Part shown: in pieces, positions 55,619 through 63,676 of the stretch | Position numbering within the stretch: position 1 is the first letter of the stretch | Layout: every line of letters starts with the position of its first letter | IMG/VR virus record: IMGVR_UViG_3300035211_000097 | Location: 1-64,000 of that record | DNA: 64,000 nucleotides | Reading direction: 5' to 3' (one strand) | Source of the DNA: a virus | Notes under the pieces: generated by a model | What the model was told of the DNA's origin: nothing | Seen by the model: only the letters and a program-made list of their open reading frames with translations | Database searches by the model: none | Translations under genes and position numbers: made by a program

Positions 55619-56429
55619 GTTGAACGGTCGGCAAATGCGCAGACTGGAAACTATTAAAAAAACACTGGTAGGGTCTTGTGAAAACTGTGGGGGTAACGGT
55701 TATCGGGAAGATGGTTCCATGTGTGATTGCATGATTATTTTTCAGTATATTTTAAATCTTGTGAAAGCTAATATTCCAGAAAATTACTGGGAGTTGTCAT
55801 TAAAAACTTTGAAAGTTAAAGATGCTTATAAAAAGTTTGTCAGGTTTTTCATTAACAAACTGGACAATGCAGTATATCGAAGTTTGGGTGTTATTTTTCT
55901 GGGGCCGAATGGTGTAGGTAAAACCAGTATACTTTGTGAAATTGGAAAACGAGCTGTCGTGAGTGGTTATCAAGGGCAGGTGCTTTATCTGACAGTGCAG
56001 CAGTTCATGAATGCTCATTACGATAAACAGGAAAGTCGGGAAAATGAGCATTGTTCTCTGGACATGATTAACAATTCGACAATTTTGCTTTTGGATGAGC
56101 TGGACAAAGTTTATATCAAAAAAGAATCGGATTATGTTTTACGTACTTTGGAAGATTTTTTTAGAGAGTCTGTTGCCAGAGGCAGAGTCCTTGTCATGGC
56201 AACTAATTGGACACTTGAGGATATCGGGGACAATTTTGGGGAATCGTTTGTGTCCTTGATAAATCGTAACTTACGTGTTATGGAATTTTTAGGGAGTGAT
56301 TACAGTATTCAGCGACAAAGTCAGTGGCTTCAGTTGCTGGAAAACGATGTTGATTTTTATGCAGATGATATTGTGAATATGGCTAATCGTTTGAATGACT
56401 TTAAGGATATTGAGGCAGTCAATGAGTAA
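55611..56429 (+). CDS. DnaC/IstB-like helicase loader ATPase
   Basis: 272 aa from ATG 55611, GAGG 6 nt upstream, overlapping the initiator stop. A zinc-like CENCGGNG...CDC (23-40) precedes an AAA+ core: Walker A GPNGVGKTS (98-106), Walker B ILLLDELDK (158-166) and an arginine-rich sensor region (ATNWTLEDIG, INRNLRVMEF). This matches DnaC-type loaders. It would place the DnaB-like helicase (next gene) on the origin marked by the initiator. Its stop overlaps the helicase start. Confidence 0.85.
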   Translation: MIELNGRQMRRLETIKKTLVGSCENCGGNGYREDGSMCDCMIIFQYILNLVKANIPENYWELSLKTLKVKDAYKKFVRFFINKLDNAVYRSLGVIFLGPNGVGKTSILCEIGKRAVVSGYQGQVLYLTVQQFMNAHYDKQESRENEHCSLDMINNSTILLLDELDKVYIKKESDYVLRTLEDFFRESVARGRVLVMATNWTLEDIGDNFGESFVSLINRNLRVMEFLGSDYSIQRQSQWLQLLENDVDFYADDIVNMANRLNDFKDIEAVNE

Positions 56430-57876
56430 AGAAAATTTACAAGAAACAATTCAGAATAAAGCTGAAGAAAAATTCAGGAATTATTACATTGAAAATGAGA
56501 TCGTTGCCTATATTGCTCGGAAGTCACCAAAGCAGGCCATGGCAGTTAATCCTGAGTGGTTTTCCACAGAGGTGTTTGTTCATGTGATTCGAGTGTTGAA
56601 GGAAAAGCGGACGTATATGTCTCAGGATTTGCTTACACTTGAAATCAAAGATTTAGGGATTACTGGGGATGAGTTTGAGGTTTTAAGTGAAACTTTGGAT
56701 GATGTATACAATCTTGATCTGGAAAAATATACGGATCAGACGTTCAAGGAATTGGTTACACAGCTGGTAAATATGTATGATTCTCGGAGAGTTTTTACAG
56801 CAATGGCTGGTGTAGTCACGAAGATGAATTCATTCAGCTTGGAACGTGACCGGAAAAGTTTGGCAGAAGCGATTATTCCTACTGTCCTCAGAGACGAAAA
56901 GCATGGTGGTTTTTATGTGGATGATTACGAGGAACGTGTCGAGATTATACAAGAACGGGCCAGACAACGAGTTGAGAATGATGTTGATCACATAGGAATT
57001 CCTTCTGGTATTAAACAATTTGATGCTGCTATTGGTGGGGTTATGTCTGGTGAGTTTATGGTGATTGGAGGTCGTACAGGTATAGGTAAGACGGCAGCCT
57101 TGATACATCATGCGATTACTTCATGGAAATTTAAAAACAATACCTTGCTTGTTTCCGGGGAAATGACGAAGCATGCAATGGAATTCAGGATTGATTCAAA
57201 TGTGACAGCAATTCCATCTACCCTTTTCAGATTATCAGAACTTGAACAAAACGATTATGCTCTTTGGGAAAATACTATGAGTAATTTACGTGATATGCAT
57301 AATGATAGTTTTTTGTATGTACGTAGTTATCCGAAAGGGTTTTCAGCTGAAGACATTGAGCGTGATATTCACTGGTTACAGGATGAGACTGGGGAAAAGG
57401 TTGATACGTTGTGTATGGATTATCTTAATATTATGAGACCGAGACGGGGCAGGGGCAAGACGCAGGAATGGTCTTCACAGGCTGAGGCTGTTTGGGATTT
57501 TAAGGAGTTGATTCTTGATTTTGATATGGCTGGATTTACAGCTAACCAGATCAAGGATGAGGCGTATAACAAGCGGTTTTTGGATTCCAGTGATATGAAA
57601 TATGCCAGAGCTATCTCAGAGGCAGCCCCGATTATTGTAGGCTTGACACAATGTGATGAAGACAGGCTTATGAATCGGATGGTGTATCAGCCGATAAAAA
57701 CACGAGAGGCTACACCGCCGAAGCCAATTTACTTAAATCCCCGAATGGATATTATGCGTATAAATAATGAGTTGATTCATTCTGTAAGTTCGTTGTCTGA
57801 TATAAAATCAGCAGTGGTTGATGTGGATAAGGAAAAAAGTAAAAAGAAAAAACGGAAGATTGTCAAGGAATTATGA
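56422..57876 (+). CDS. DnaB-like replicative helicase
   Basis: 484 aa from ATG 56422. An N-terminal helical domain (residues 1-140) precedes a RecA-like motor: GIPSGIKQFDAAIGG (192-206), Walker A IGGRTGIGKTA (215-225), SGEMTKHAMEFRI, and CMDYLNIM (about 337-344) as Walker B. The C-terminus is strongly basic (KEKSKKKKRKIVKEL). It unwinds DNA ahead of the fork. Loader upstream and primase downstream make a complete fork module. Some later motifs are diverged, as often in phage helicases. Confidence 0.85.
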   Translation: MSKENLQETIQNKAEEKFRNYYIENEIVAYIARKSPKQAMAVNPEWFSTEVFVHVIRVLKEKRTYMSQDLLTLEIKDLGITGDEFEVLSETLDDVYNLDLEKYTDQTFKELVTQLVNMYDSRRVFTAMAGVVTKMNSFSLERDRKSLAEAIIPTVLRDEKHGGFYVDDYEERVEIIQERARQRVENDVDHIGIPSGIKQFDAAIGGVMSGEFMVIGGRTGIGKTAALIHHAITSWKFKNNTLLVSGEMTKHAMEFRIDSNVTAIPSTLFRLSELEQNDYALWENTMSNLRDMHNDSFLYVRSYPKGFSAEDIERDIHWLQDETGEKVDTLCMDYLNIMRPRRGRGKTQEWSSQAEAVWDFKELILDFDMAGFTANQIKDEAYNKRFLDSSDMKYARAISEAAPIIVGLTQCDEDRLMNRMVYQPIKTREATPPKPIYLNPRMDIMRINNELIHSVSSLSDIKSAVVDVDKEKSKKKKRKIVKEL

Positions 57877-58805
57877 TCGATTATATGTTACAGCTGGAAA
57901 CAAGAGGTGTTGAGATCACACAGACCGGTGTTAATTATGCCATGATGTGCTGTCCTTTTCATGGGGAGTCAGAACCATCACTTTCACTGTCTCTTACGAC
58001 AGGACGATATAATTGTTTTAGTTGTCACGAGAAAGGGGATTTTGCGAACCTTATAGCACAGATTGACGAGATTGATTTGCTTACTGCTTATGGTCGAGTG
58101 AAAAACATGATAAATCCTACTGGTGTGGTAAAACTTTTGGAGAAACAATTCTTTGAAGATGAATTGGAACAGAAAAAGAATGTAAGGTTTATCAAGTGGT
58201 CATATTTTAAACAGAAATATGCCTCTGCTTTGGAATATGATGATGCCCGTGGTTATTTGTATAAGCGAGGGATCACAGAGCAGAGTATTCGGGATTACAG
58301 GATACGTTTTTGTGATGCAGATACAGCATATTATAATCGGGTTATTATTCCTATTTTTCAAGAGAGGAAATTGGTTTCATGGGTGGGGCGTTTAATTTAT
58401 GACAGTCCTACTCGTTCAAAAACTCGGAAGACAGGGACTCCGTATTATACCTTATTTGGAATTCCACAATTAGGTTTAAAACTTGGTGAACGTTTAGATT
58501 ATTTGATACTTGTCGAGGGGGAATTCGATGCGATTTATTTGAGGCAGTTCGGTTTGAATGTTGTGGCTGTTATGGGTTCAGGTGAGTTAAATAAATATCG
58601 TTTAAGTCTTTTGAGAAAATTGACAAACAGGGTAGTGTTGGCTTTTGACGGAGATCAGGCAGGCCGGGACGGTATGTATAAAAATTATCAGAAAATTCGT
58701 AAGGTTTTGCCGGTAGAAAGATGTGTTTTACCGTGGGGAAAAGACCCTAATACTTTGAACACGGCAGAAGTAAACAATAATTTTTCAAAATATTTAGTAG
58801 CGTAA
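57873..58805 (+). CDS. DnaG-like primase
   Basis: 310 aa, ATGA overlap with the helicase. The CHC2 zinc finger is complete: C27-x2-H30 then C48-x2-C51 (CPFHGESEPSLS ... YNCFSCHEKGD). The TOPRIM domain has LVEGEFDA (about 213-220) and AFDGDQAGRDG (about 254-264). It is shorter than bacterial DnaG and lacks the C-terminal helicase-binding domain. It makes RNA primers for lagging-strand synthesis. Promoter element copy 5 overlaps its 3' end. Confidence 0.9.
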   Translation: MIDYMLQLETRGVEITQTGVNYAMMCCPFHGESEPSLSLSLTTGRYNCFSCHEKGDFANLIAQIDEIDLLTAYGRVKNMINPTGVVKLLEKQFFEDELEQKKNVRFIKWSYFKQKYASALEYDDARGYLYKRGITEQSIRDYRIRFCDADTAYYNRVIIPIFQERKLVSWVGRLIYDSPTRSKTRKTGTPYYTLFGIPQLGLKLGERLDYLILVEGEFDAIYLRQFGLNVVAVMGSGELNKYRLSLLRKLTNRVVLAFDGDQAGRDGMYKNYQKIRKVLPVERCVLPWGKDPNTLNTAEVNNNFSKYLVA

Positions 58806-58827
58806 TTTTGGTATTTGCCGTATAGGT
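58801..58827 (+). promoter_or_regulatory. 27-bp promoter-like element, degenerate copy 5
   Basis: CGTAATTTTGG at the left end and GCCGTATAGG at the right, with CGTATAG at the same distance from CGT as in copies 1-4. It overlaps the primase stop and lies 14 bp before the tubulin-like gene, with AGGAA in between. The middle is not conserved, so this copy is less certain. Confidence 0.5.
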
Positions 58828-58841
58828 AGATAGGAAACAGT

Positions 58842-59900
58842 ATGATTGATTTGATTGTAGGAATAGGTCAGGGCGGTTGCCGTCTGGCAAAAGAGTTTTC
58901 ACAGGGTTTGGATGCACAAGCTGTTTATTGTAATCTCACAAACACGGATTTTTCAAAATTGGACGTATCAAGAAAAGATAAATTTGTGATTGAGGTGGGT
59001 GGTACGGGTAAAGACCCGGAATATGGTGAACATATTGTCAGAAAACACATTGCTAATTATAAGAAGTTCTTGGGGAACTACGAAGCTGAAACGGTTATGG
59101 TTGTGGTCGGTGGTGGCGGTGGTTCTGGGGCCGGTTTTCTTCCGCATACATTGAAATATTTTACAGGAAGAAAACGGGTTATTCTGGTATTCATTTTACC
59201 TGAAGAAAATGAAGGGATTCCTACTAAGCCGAATGCTTTGAAAACATTGAACAAGGTTATTACTGAGTACAGGCAGAAAATAAGTATATGTTTGGTAGAT
59301 AATGAATATCTGGGTAAAGTTCATGGACATTCAGGATCAAATTCGTACTGGGAGTCAGTGAATCGGGCAATTGTGGGATCATTTAAAAAGATTTATTTAC
59401 TTACCAATTTGGAAAAGAATAAAAATTATATTGATGTTTCCAGTGGTTTTAAGGCTTTGGATGAAAAGGATGTCCAGAGGGTTCTGTTTACTGAGAATGG
59501 ATATGTGGATATTCGGGAGCTGGTACTTCCTGCTACTCGATCAAAGGCAGGAGATTGTATCAAACGAGAATTTGGCAGGTCGAGCATGTTTATGCCTGAT
59601 TTAGACAGTAGATCGGCAGGAAGGTGCTTTATCGCTCTGGGTATTCCCGGAGTATATAAAGATCACAAAGAGCATGTGATGAAATATGTCAGTGGCATAT
59701 TTTCAGATATGTCTGCTGTGATCAGAACCCCGGACGTTGTCCGGTGTAACTATTATAATAACAAACTTGCAGAGATAAAACTTTTGGTAGGTATGGCTGG
59801 TATTACTGCAAATTCCAGAATGAAAAAACTGGTAGCTTCAGTGAACCGTGACCTTGAGAAGATGGAAAGCTGTGAGGGGTTATCTGTAATAGATTTTTAA
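58842..59900 (+). CDS. tubulin/FtsZ-like GTPase
   Basis: 352 aa. The N-terminal GIGQGGCRLAKEF (7-19) matches the first FtsZ/tubulin nucleotide loop, and VVVGGGGGSGAG (87-98) is the tubulin signature (GGGTGSG-like). Further on, GRKRVILVFILP, EGIPTKPNALKTLNKVI and CLVDNEYL correspond to the strands and helix after the signature in FtsZ/TubZ. The C-terminal part (RCFIALGIPG, KLAEIKLLVGM) fits the second domain. Phage tubulins such as PhuZ form filaments that position phage DNA. Length suits this family. It sits between primase and an unknown gene with its own promoter, so a role in organising replication is inferred. Confidence 0.75.
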   Translation: MIDLIVGIGQGGCRLAKEFSQGLDAQAVYCNLTNTDFSKLDVSRKDKFVIEVGGTGKDPEYGEHIVRKHIANYKKFLGNYEAETVMVVVGGGGGSGAGFLPHTLKYFTGRKRVILVFILPEENEGIPTKPNALKTLNKVITEYRQKISICLVDNEYLGKVHGHSGSNSYWESVNRAIVGSFKKIYLLTNLEKNKNYIDVSSGFKALDEKDVQRVLFTENGYVDIRELVLPATRSKAGDCIKREFGRSSMFMPDLDSRSAGRCFIALGIPGVYKDHKEHVMKYVSGIFSDMSAVIRTPDVVRCNYYNNKLAEIKLLVGMAGITANSRMKKLVASVNRDLEKMESCEGLSVIDF

Positions 59901-59917
59901 GTGGAGGTTACTAAACG

Positions 59918-60421
59918 ATGAGTGACGAACAGACCAATGAAAAGCAGGAAACCAAAGTAATCCGGTTTACTCTTGCAGGTAAACGGTTCAGAGTTCGTAT
60001 CGAAGGTGACTTGGAGCTTACCAGTAAAACCAATGCGGATTTGATAGATCAGTTAAATGTCATTCCGGGACGGCTGGCTTACTGGGGTGCAAAAAGAGCG
60101 CAGGTAGAGTCTGCCGTTGACAAGGCTATGCTTGCGTTTAATCAGTGGATGGCTTCTATGTACTTTAAAGTCAAAGATGCTCTGGTTAAAGAAGGCGAAA
60201 AGAAACCTACTGAAACGCTTATCGGCAATAAAATACTTGTCGATAACGTGGACAAACACATGGAATTGAAAGCGGATATTCGTGAACTGAACGAGTCACT
60301 TGCAATTATCAAAGGTGTGCTTAAGGCATATGAACAGCAGGTGTGGACATTACGTGCAATTGTACAGATGCGAACACATGAACTGGGTTCTATGTCGGAC
60401 GGCAATCTCTCGCAGCTATAA
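59918..60421 (+). CDS. hypothetical protein in replication block
   Basis: 167 aa, GGAGG 9-10 nt upstream. The N-terminus is beta-like (TKVIRFTLAGKRFRVRIEGD), the remainder helical with a coiled-coil-like C-terminus (MELKADIRELNESLAIIKGV, LKAYEQQVWTLRAIVQMR). Position directly before the SSB-like gene suggests an accessory replication or recombination factor. No family recognised. Confidence 0.55.
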   Translation: MSDEQTNEKQETKVIRFTLAGKRFRVRIEGDLELTSKTNADLIDQLNVIPGRLAYWGAKRAQVESAVDKAMLAFNQWMASMYFKVKDALVKEGEKKPTETLIGNKILVDNVDKHMELKADIRELNESLAIIKGVLKAYEQQVWTLRAIVQMRTHELGSMSDGNLSQL

Positions 60422-60432
60422 GGAGTAGTTTT

Positions 60433-61524
60433 ATGCAGAGTTTAAGCAAAAAAGAAGACATTGACAGTACCCTATCGCTATTTGAGCAGCGTACTCAGAA
60501 TGTCACAATTCCGAAAGAAAAAACCCCGTGGTATATTCTTTCTCCTGAATTTAAAACAGGATTCAGGCACTGGATTCAGTTGTCGAACGGGAACAAAATT
60601 CCTGTTCCGTGTAAGGGCGGTAATGATGGTAAAGGGTTTGCCCCGGATGTCTGTCCGTTCTGTAAAAAATCTCTGGAATATTACCAGAAAGCCAAAATGC
60701 TGTTACAGCGTGGCAGGGAAAAACAGTCTGAGAAATTGAAAGAGGCAGGGAATTCCATTCGGTCTACTTTTTCAGCACTTTTTCACGCTGTCAGAGGTGT
60801 TAAGGTTTTGGAAATGCAGACTACGAAAACCGGCAAAAAGAAGGTGCTGGTTCCCTACTTTGAAGATATTGATGAAGACGATGAAAACAGTGTCGAAGTA
60901 GGAATTCTGTCTCTTAGTCAGGCACAGTTTGAAAACTTTACTGGGATGATCGGCTCTGAAGAATATCCGTTTATCAAGTCAGGTGATGATCTGACAAACA
61001 GGGTAATCTGGACACAGAAGAAAAAGACATCCAAAAAGAAGAGGTTCCCGGAAGTTGTTTTCTCAGCAGCCAAGCATACATCAGAGAAACCTGATGTTGT
61101 GATACCTGAAGAACAGCAGAACCTTGAAGACCAGTTTAATATTACAGATGAAGAATTTGAAAACATCTGGAAAGATTTTGCCGGTGACATCGGTGAAGAA
61201 CTGGAAAAGCGTGATAAAAAACGCAGCAAAAAGAAACCGCCCGTAGAAGAAGTCGATGAAGACGATGATGATGATGACGAAGAAGCGGACGAGGAAGAAG
61301 TCGAAGTCGAGGACGATGATGATTACGAAGAAGAAGATGAAGACGATGACGACTACGAAGAAGCGGACGAGGATGACACTGATGATCTTCCAGATGATGC
61401 CTACCTTGATGACGATGAGGACGATTTTGAAGATGACGACCCGGACGATCTGCCCCCGCCTCCGAAAAAGACAAAAGCAAAAACTGGAGGAAAAAAGGGC
61501 GGTAAAGGGAGTGCCAAGCTGTGA
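60433..61524 (+). CDS. ssDNA-binding-like protein with long acidic tail
   Basis: 363 aa. The N-terminal ~210 residues have a CPFCKKS zinc motif and beta strands (TGFRHWIQLSNGNKIPVP; KKVLVPYFEDI), in the manner of phage ssDNA-binding proteins such as gp32-like proteins. Residues ~260-345 are almost entirely Asp/Glu, an extreme form of the acidic tail that recruits partners to SSBs, then the chain ends in a basic Lys/Gly tail (KTKAKTGGKKGGKGSAKL). It lies directly before the RecA-like gene. ssDNA binding is inferred. Confidence 0.55.
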   Translation: MQSLSKKEDIDSTLSLFEQRTQNVTIPKEKTPWYILSPEFKTGFRHWIQLSNGNKIPVPCKGGNDGKGFAPDVCPFCKKSLEYYQKAKMLLQRGREKQSEKLKEAGNSIRSTFSALFHAVRGVKVLEMQTTKTGKKKVLVPYFEDIDEDDENSVEVGILSLSQAQFENFTGMIGSEEYPFIKSGDDLTNRVIWTQKKKTSKKKRFPEVVFSAAKHTSEKPDVVIPEEQQNLEDQFNITDEEFENIWKDFAGDIGEELEKRDKKRSKKKPPVEEVDEDDDDDDEEADEEEVEVEDDDDYEEEDEDDDDYEEADEDDTDDLPDDAYLDDDEDDFEDDDPDDLPPPPKKTKAKTGGKKGGKGSAKL

Positions 61525-62558
61525 GCAAAAAAGAGCAAGAATCTTTTTTAGCCGGGCTTAATAAAGCCATGGGTAACGATGAGGCATTTATGCGTCTCTC
61601 CACCCGTGATAAAAAGATAGTTACCGGTCTAAGTACCGGTAGCTATCTGCTTAATTATAAAATGTCGGGTAACCCTTTTGTGGGGTGGCAATATGGAAGG
61701 ATTGCTGAAGTTTACGGCCCTGAACAGTCAGGTAAAACTACGCTGACACTGCATACAATCGCAGAGGCGCATAAGCTGGATGCAATGAAAGGGAATAAAC
61801 AAGTGATAAATCCTGTTTTCATTGATGCAGAACACACACTCGATCCAGATTATGCTTCAGCTATTGGTGTAGACATGGACAGGCTTTATGTAATGCAACC
61901 AGACAGCGGTGAGCAGGCATTGACTGGTGTGGAGAAAGCTATAGACACGGGAAGTAAGCTGATAGTGATTGACTCAGTGGCTTCTCTTACTCCACAGGCA
62001 GAGCTTGACGGGGATATGGGTGATTCTCATATGGGTTTACAGGCCCGGCTTATGGGTCAGGCTCTCAGGAAACTGGTAGGAAAAATCAGTAAAAATCAGG
62101 CTCTGGTTATTTTTATAAATCAGCTTAGGATGAAAATAGGGGTTATGTTTGGTAATCCAGAAACTACTCCGGGCGGTAAAGCTTTGAAGTTTTATTCTTC
62201 CTACAGGCTGGATGTCCGGGCTGCCCGTGGTGATGCTATAAAAGGCAAACAAAGCCTATCAAATATAAAAGCGGACAAGGATGAAAATGAGATAGGTATA
62301 AAAACGAAAATAAAGATCGTTAAAAATAAATTGTACCCTCCGTATAAAAGAGCGTTGCTTCCTATTATTTACGGACGGGGTTTTGACAAGGAAAAAGACA
62401 TTGTGAAATTTTTGGAGTTGTGTGGTTATCTTGATGACGGTTTTGAACTTCCATCTTTAGGTAAGACTTATCAGAAACCGATGTTTAAAAAGGTATTAAG
62501 CAAACCAGAAGTGCAGGGAGATGTCTTAGCATTTTTGAAAAGGGAGTTTGTAGAATGA
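61521..62558 (+). CDS. RecA/UvsX-like recombinase
   Basis: 345 aa, GTG start at 61521. Walker A GPEQSGKT (66-73), IDAEHTLDPDYA (the conserved acidic block after it), LIVIDSVASLTPQAEL (147-162) as Walker B, and INQLRMKIGVMFGNPETTPG with GGKALKFYSSYRLDVR downstream are classic RecA motifs. It would pair and exchange strands in phage recombination and repair. SSB-like gene upstream and the SbcCD-like nuclease downstream make a recombination module. Confidence 0.93.
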   Translation: MSKKEQESFLAGLNKAMGNDEAFMRLSTRDKKIVTGLSTGSYLLNYKMSGNPFVGWQYGRIAEVYGPEQSGKTTLTLHTIAEAHKLDAMKGNKQVINPVFIDAEHTLDPDYASAIGVDMDRLYVMQPDSGEQALTGVEKAIDTGSKLIVIDSVASLTPQAELDGDMGDSHMGLQARLMGQALRKLVGKISKNQALVIFINQLRMKIGVMFGNPETTPGGKALKFYSSYRLDVRAARGDAIKGKQSLSNIKADKDENEIGIKTKIKIVKNKLYPPYKRALLPIIYGRGFDKEKDIVKFLELCGYLDDGFELPSLGKTYQKPMFKKVLSKPEVQGDVLAFLKREFVE

Positions 62559-63676
62559 TAGATGTGTGTGATCCCCATTTCGGGAGAAAGCAGGATACTA
62601 TTATGGTAAAAAACGATATTTTACCTGAATGTGGTTTACCTGAATTGAATTCCAGAACATATGATTTGGTAAATCGTATGAATTATGCTTCTGAGTTTGC
62701 ACAGAAAAATAATCACAGTCTTGTGATTGCTGGTGATGTTTTTAATATTGTATCTCCGAGTACTCGAACTATTTCTATTTTTAATGCATGGTTGGGCCGT
62801 ACATTAAAAATGGGTGTAGTGGTCTACATTATGCCGGGGAACCATGACAGTACAGTTACATGGGTAAATTCTGGTATGCTCATGGGTTTGGAGTCAGTCA
62901 TAACCAATTTTTATATTATAGACAGGGTTTCTATATGGGAAATAGACGGTATGCGAGTACTGATGATCCCGCATATACCAAGAGATTTAATTACACCGGA
63001 TAGCTTTTCTATTTTGAAGGAAGCTGACAAGTATGATCTTGTGGTGGGCCATGGTCAGATTGTAGGAAGCAGTTATGATAACGATTGTTTTTATGAAGCT
63101 GGTAAGGCTGTTGAATTTACGTATGGTATGTTCCCGGAAAACACACAAGTAGTGCTGGGTCATGAGCATGCCTATAAGGTGTACAAAGGCGAGGGTAATG
63201 TTAGAGTTTATTATCCCGGATCAGTAGTTGAAAATAATTTTGGGGAAGCTGGGGATGAAAAGCGGTTCGCTGTGGTGACTAATGGAGTTATCAGTTTTGA
63301 AAATTATCCTGATTTGAAATACCCGTATATGAACATTGACATCGATCTCACTGAAAAGGATTTCAGCTATACCCCGGATGACATCAGAGATATTTGTCAG
63401 GGAAAAGTGATCAAGGTGAGAGCTACAGCCAAGGATGCTTTAGCTGTAAATCAGGTCAAGATATCACAGGTGATTACCGAGGCTGGTGGTTATGTTGTCC
63501 GGTTTGAAACTATACTTCTGGAAAGTGAAGAAAGGACAGATGTATCTATGATCACAAATCATGATCATCGGGCATTACTTAAAAAATATCTGGCGGGACA
63601 AGATGATTTAACAAAGGCCGAACGTGATGAAGCGTATTTGATTGGGGAAAAAGTAATTGAGGGAGGTGCTGAATGA
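62555..63676 (+). CDS. SbcD/Mre11/gp47-like nuclease subunit
   Basis: 373 aa, ATGA overlap with recA-like gene. All calcineurin-type phosphoesterase motifs are in place: DPHFG (6-10), AGDVFN (59-64), PGNHDS (94-99), VVGHGQI (163-169) and LGHEHAY (201-207). The C-terminal part is a capping and DNA-binding region. It would act with the SbcC/gp46-like ATPase encoded next, processing DNA ends for RecA. Confidence 0.93.
   Translation: MIDVCDPHFGRKQDTIMVKNDILPECGLPELNSRTYDLVNRMNYASEFAQKNNHSLVIAGDVFNIVSPSTRTISIFNAWLGRTLKMGVVVYIMPGNHDSTVTWVNSGMLMGLESVITNFYIIDRVSIWEIDGMRVLMIPHIPRDLITPDSFSILKEADKYDLVVGHGQIVGSSYDNDCFYEAGKAVEFTYGMFPENTQVVLGHEHAYKVYKGEGNVRVYYPGSVVENNFGEAGDEKRFAVVTNGVISFENYPDLKYPYMNIDIDLTEKDFSYTPDDIRDICQGKVIKVRATAKDALAVNQVKISQVITEAGGYVVRFETILLESEERTDVSMITNHDHRALLKKYLAGQDDLTKAERDEAYLIGEKVIEGGAE

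Noticed and set aside
61240-61450. Simple GAC/GAA/GAT repeat region as a regulatory or replication repeat
   Set aside because: It is fully explained as codons for the Asp/Glu tail of the SSB-like protein, and the two long overlapping frames there are composition artefacts.
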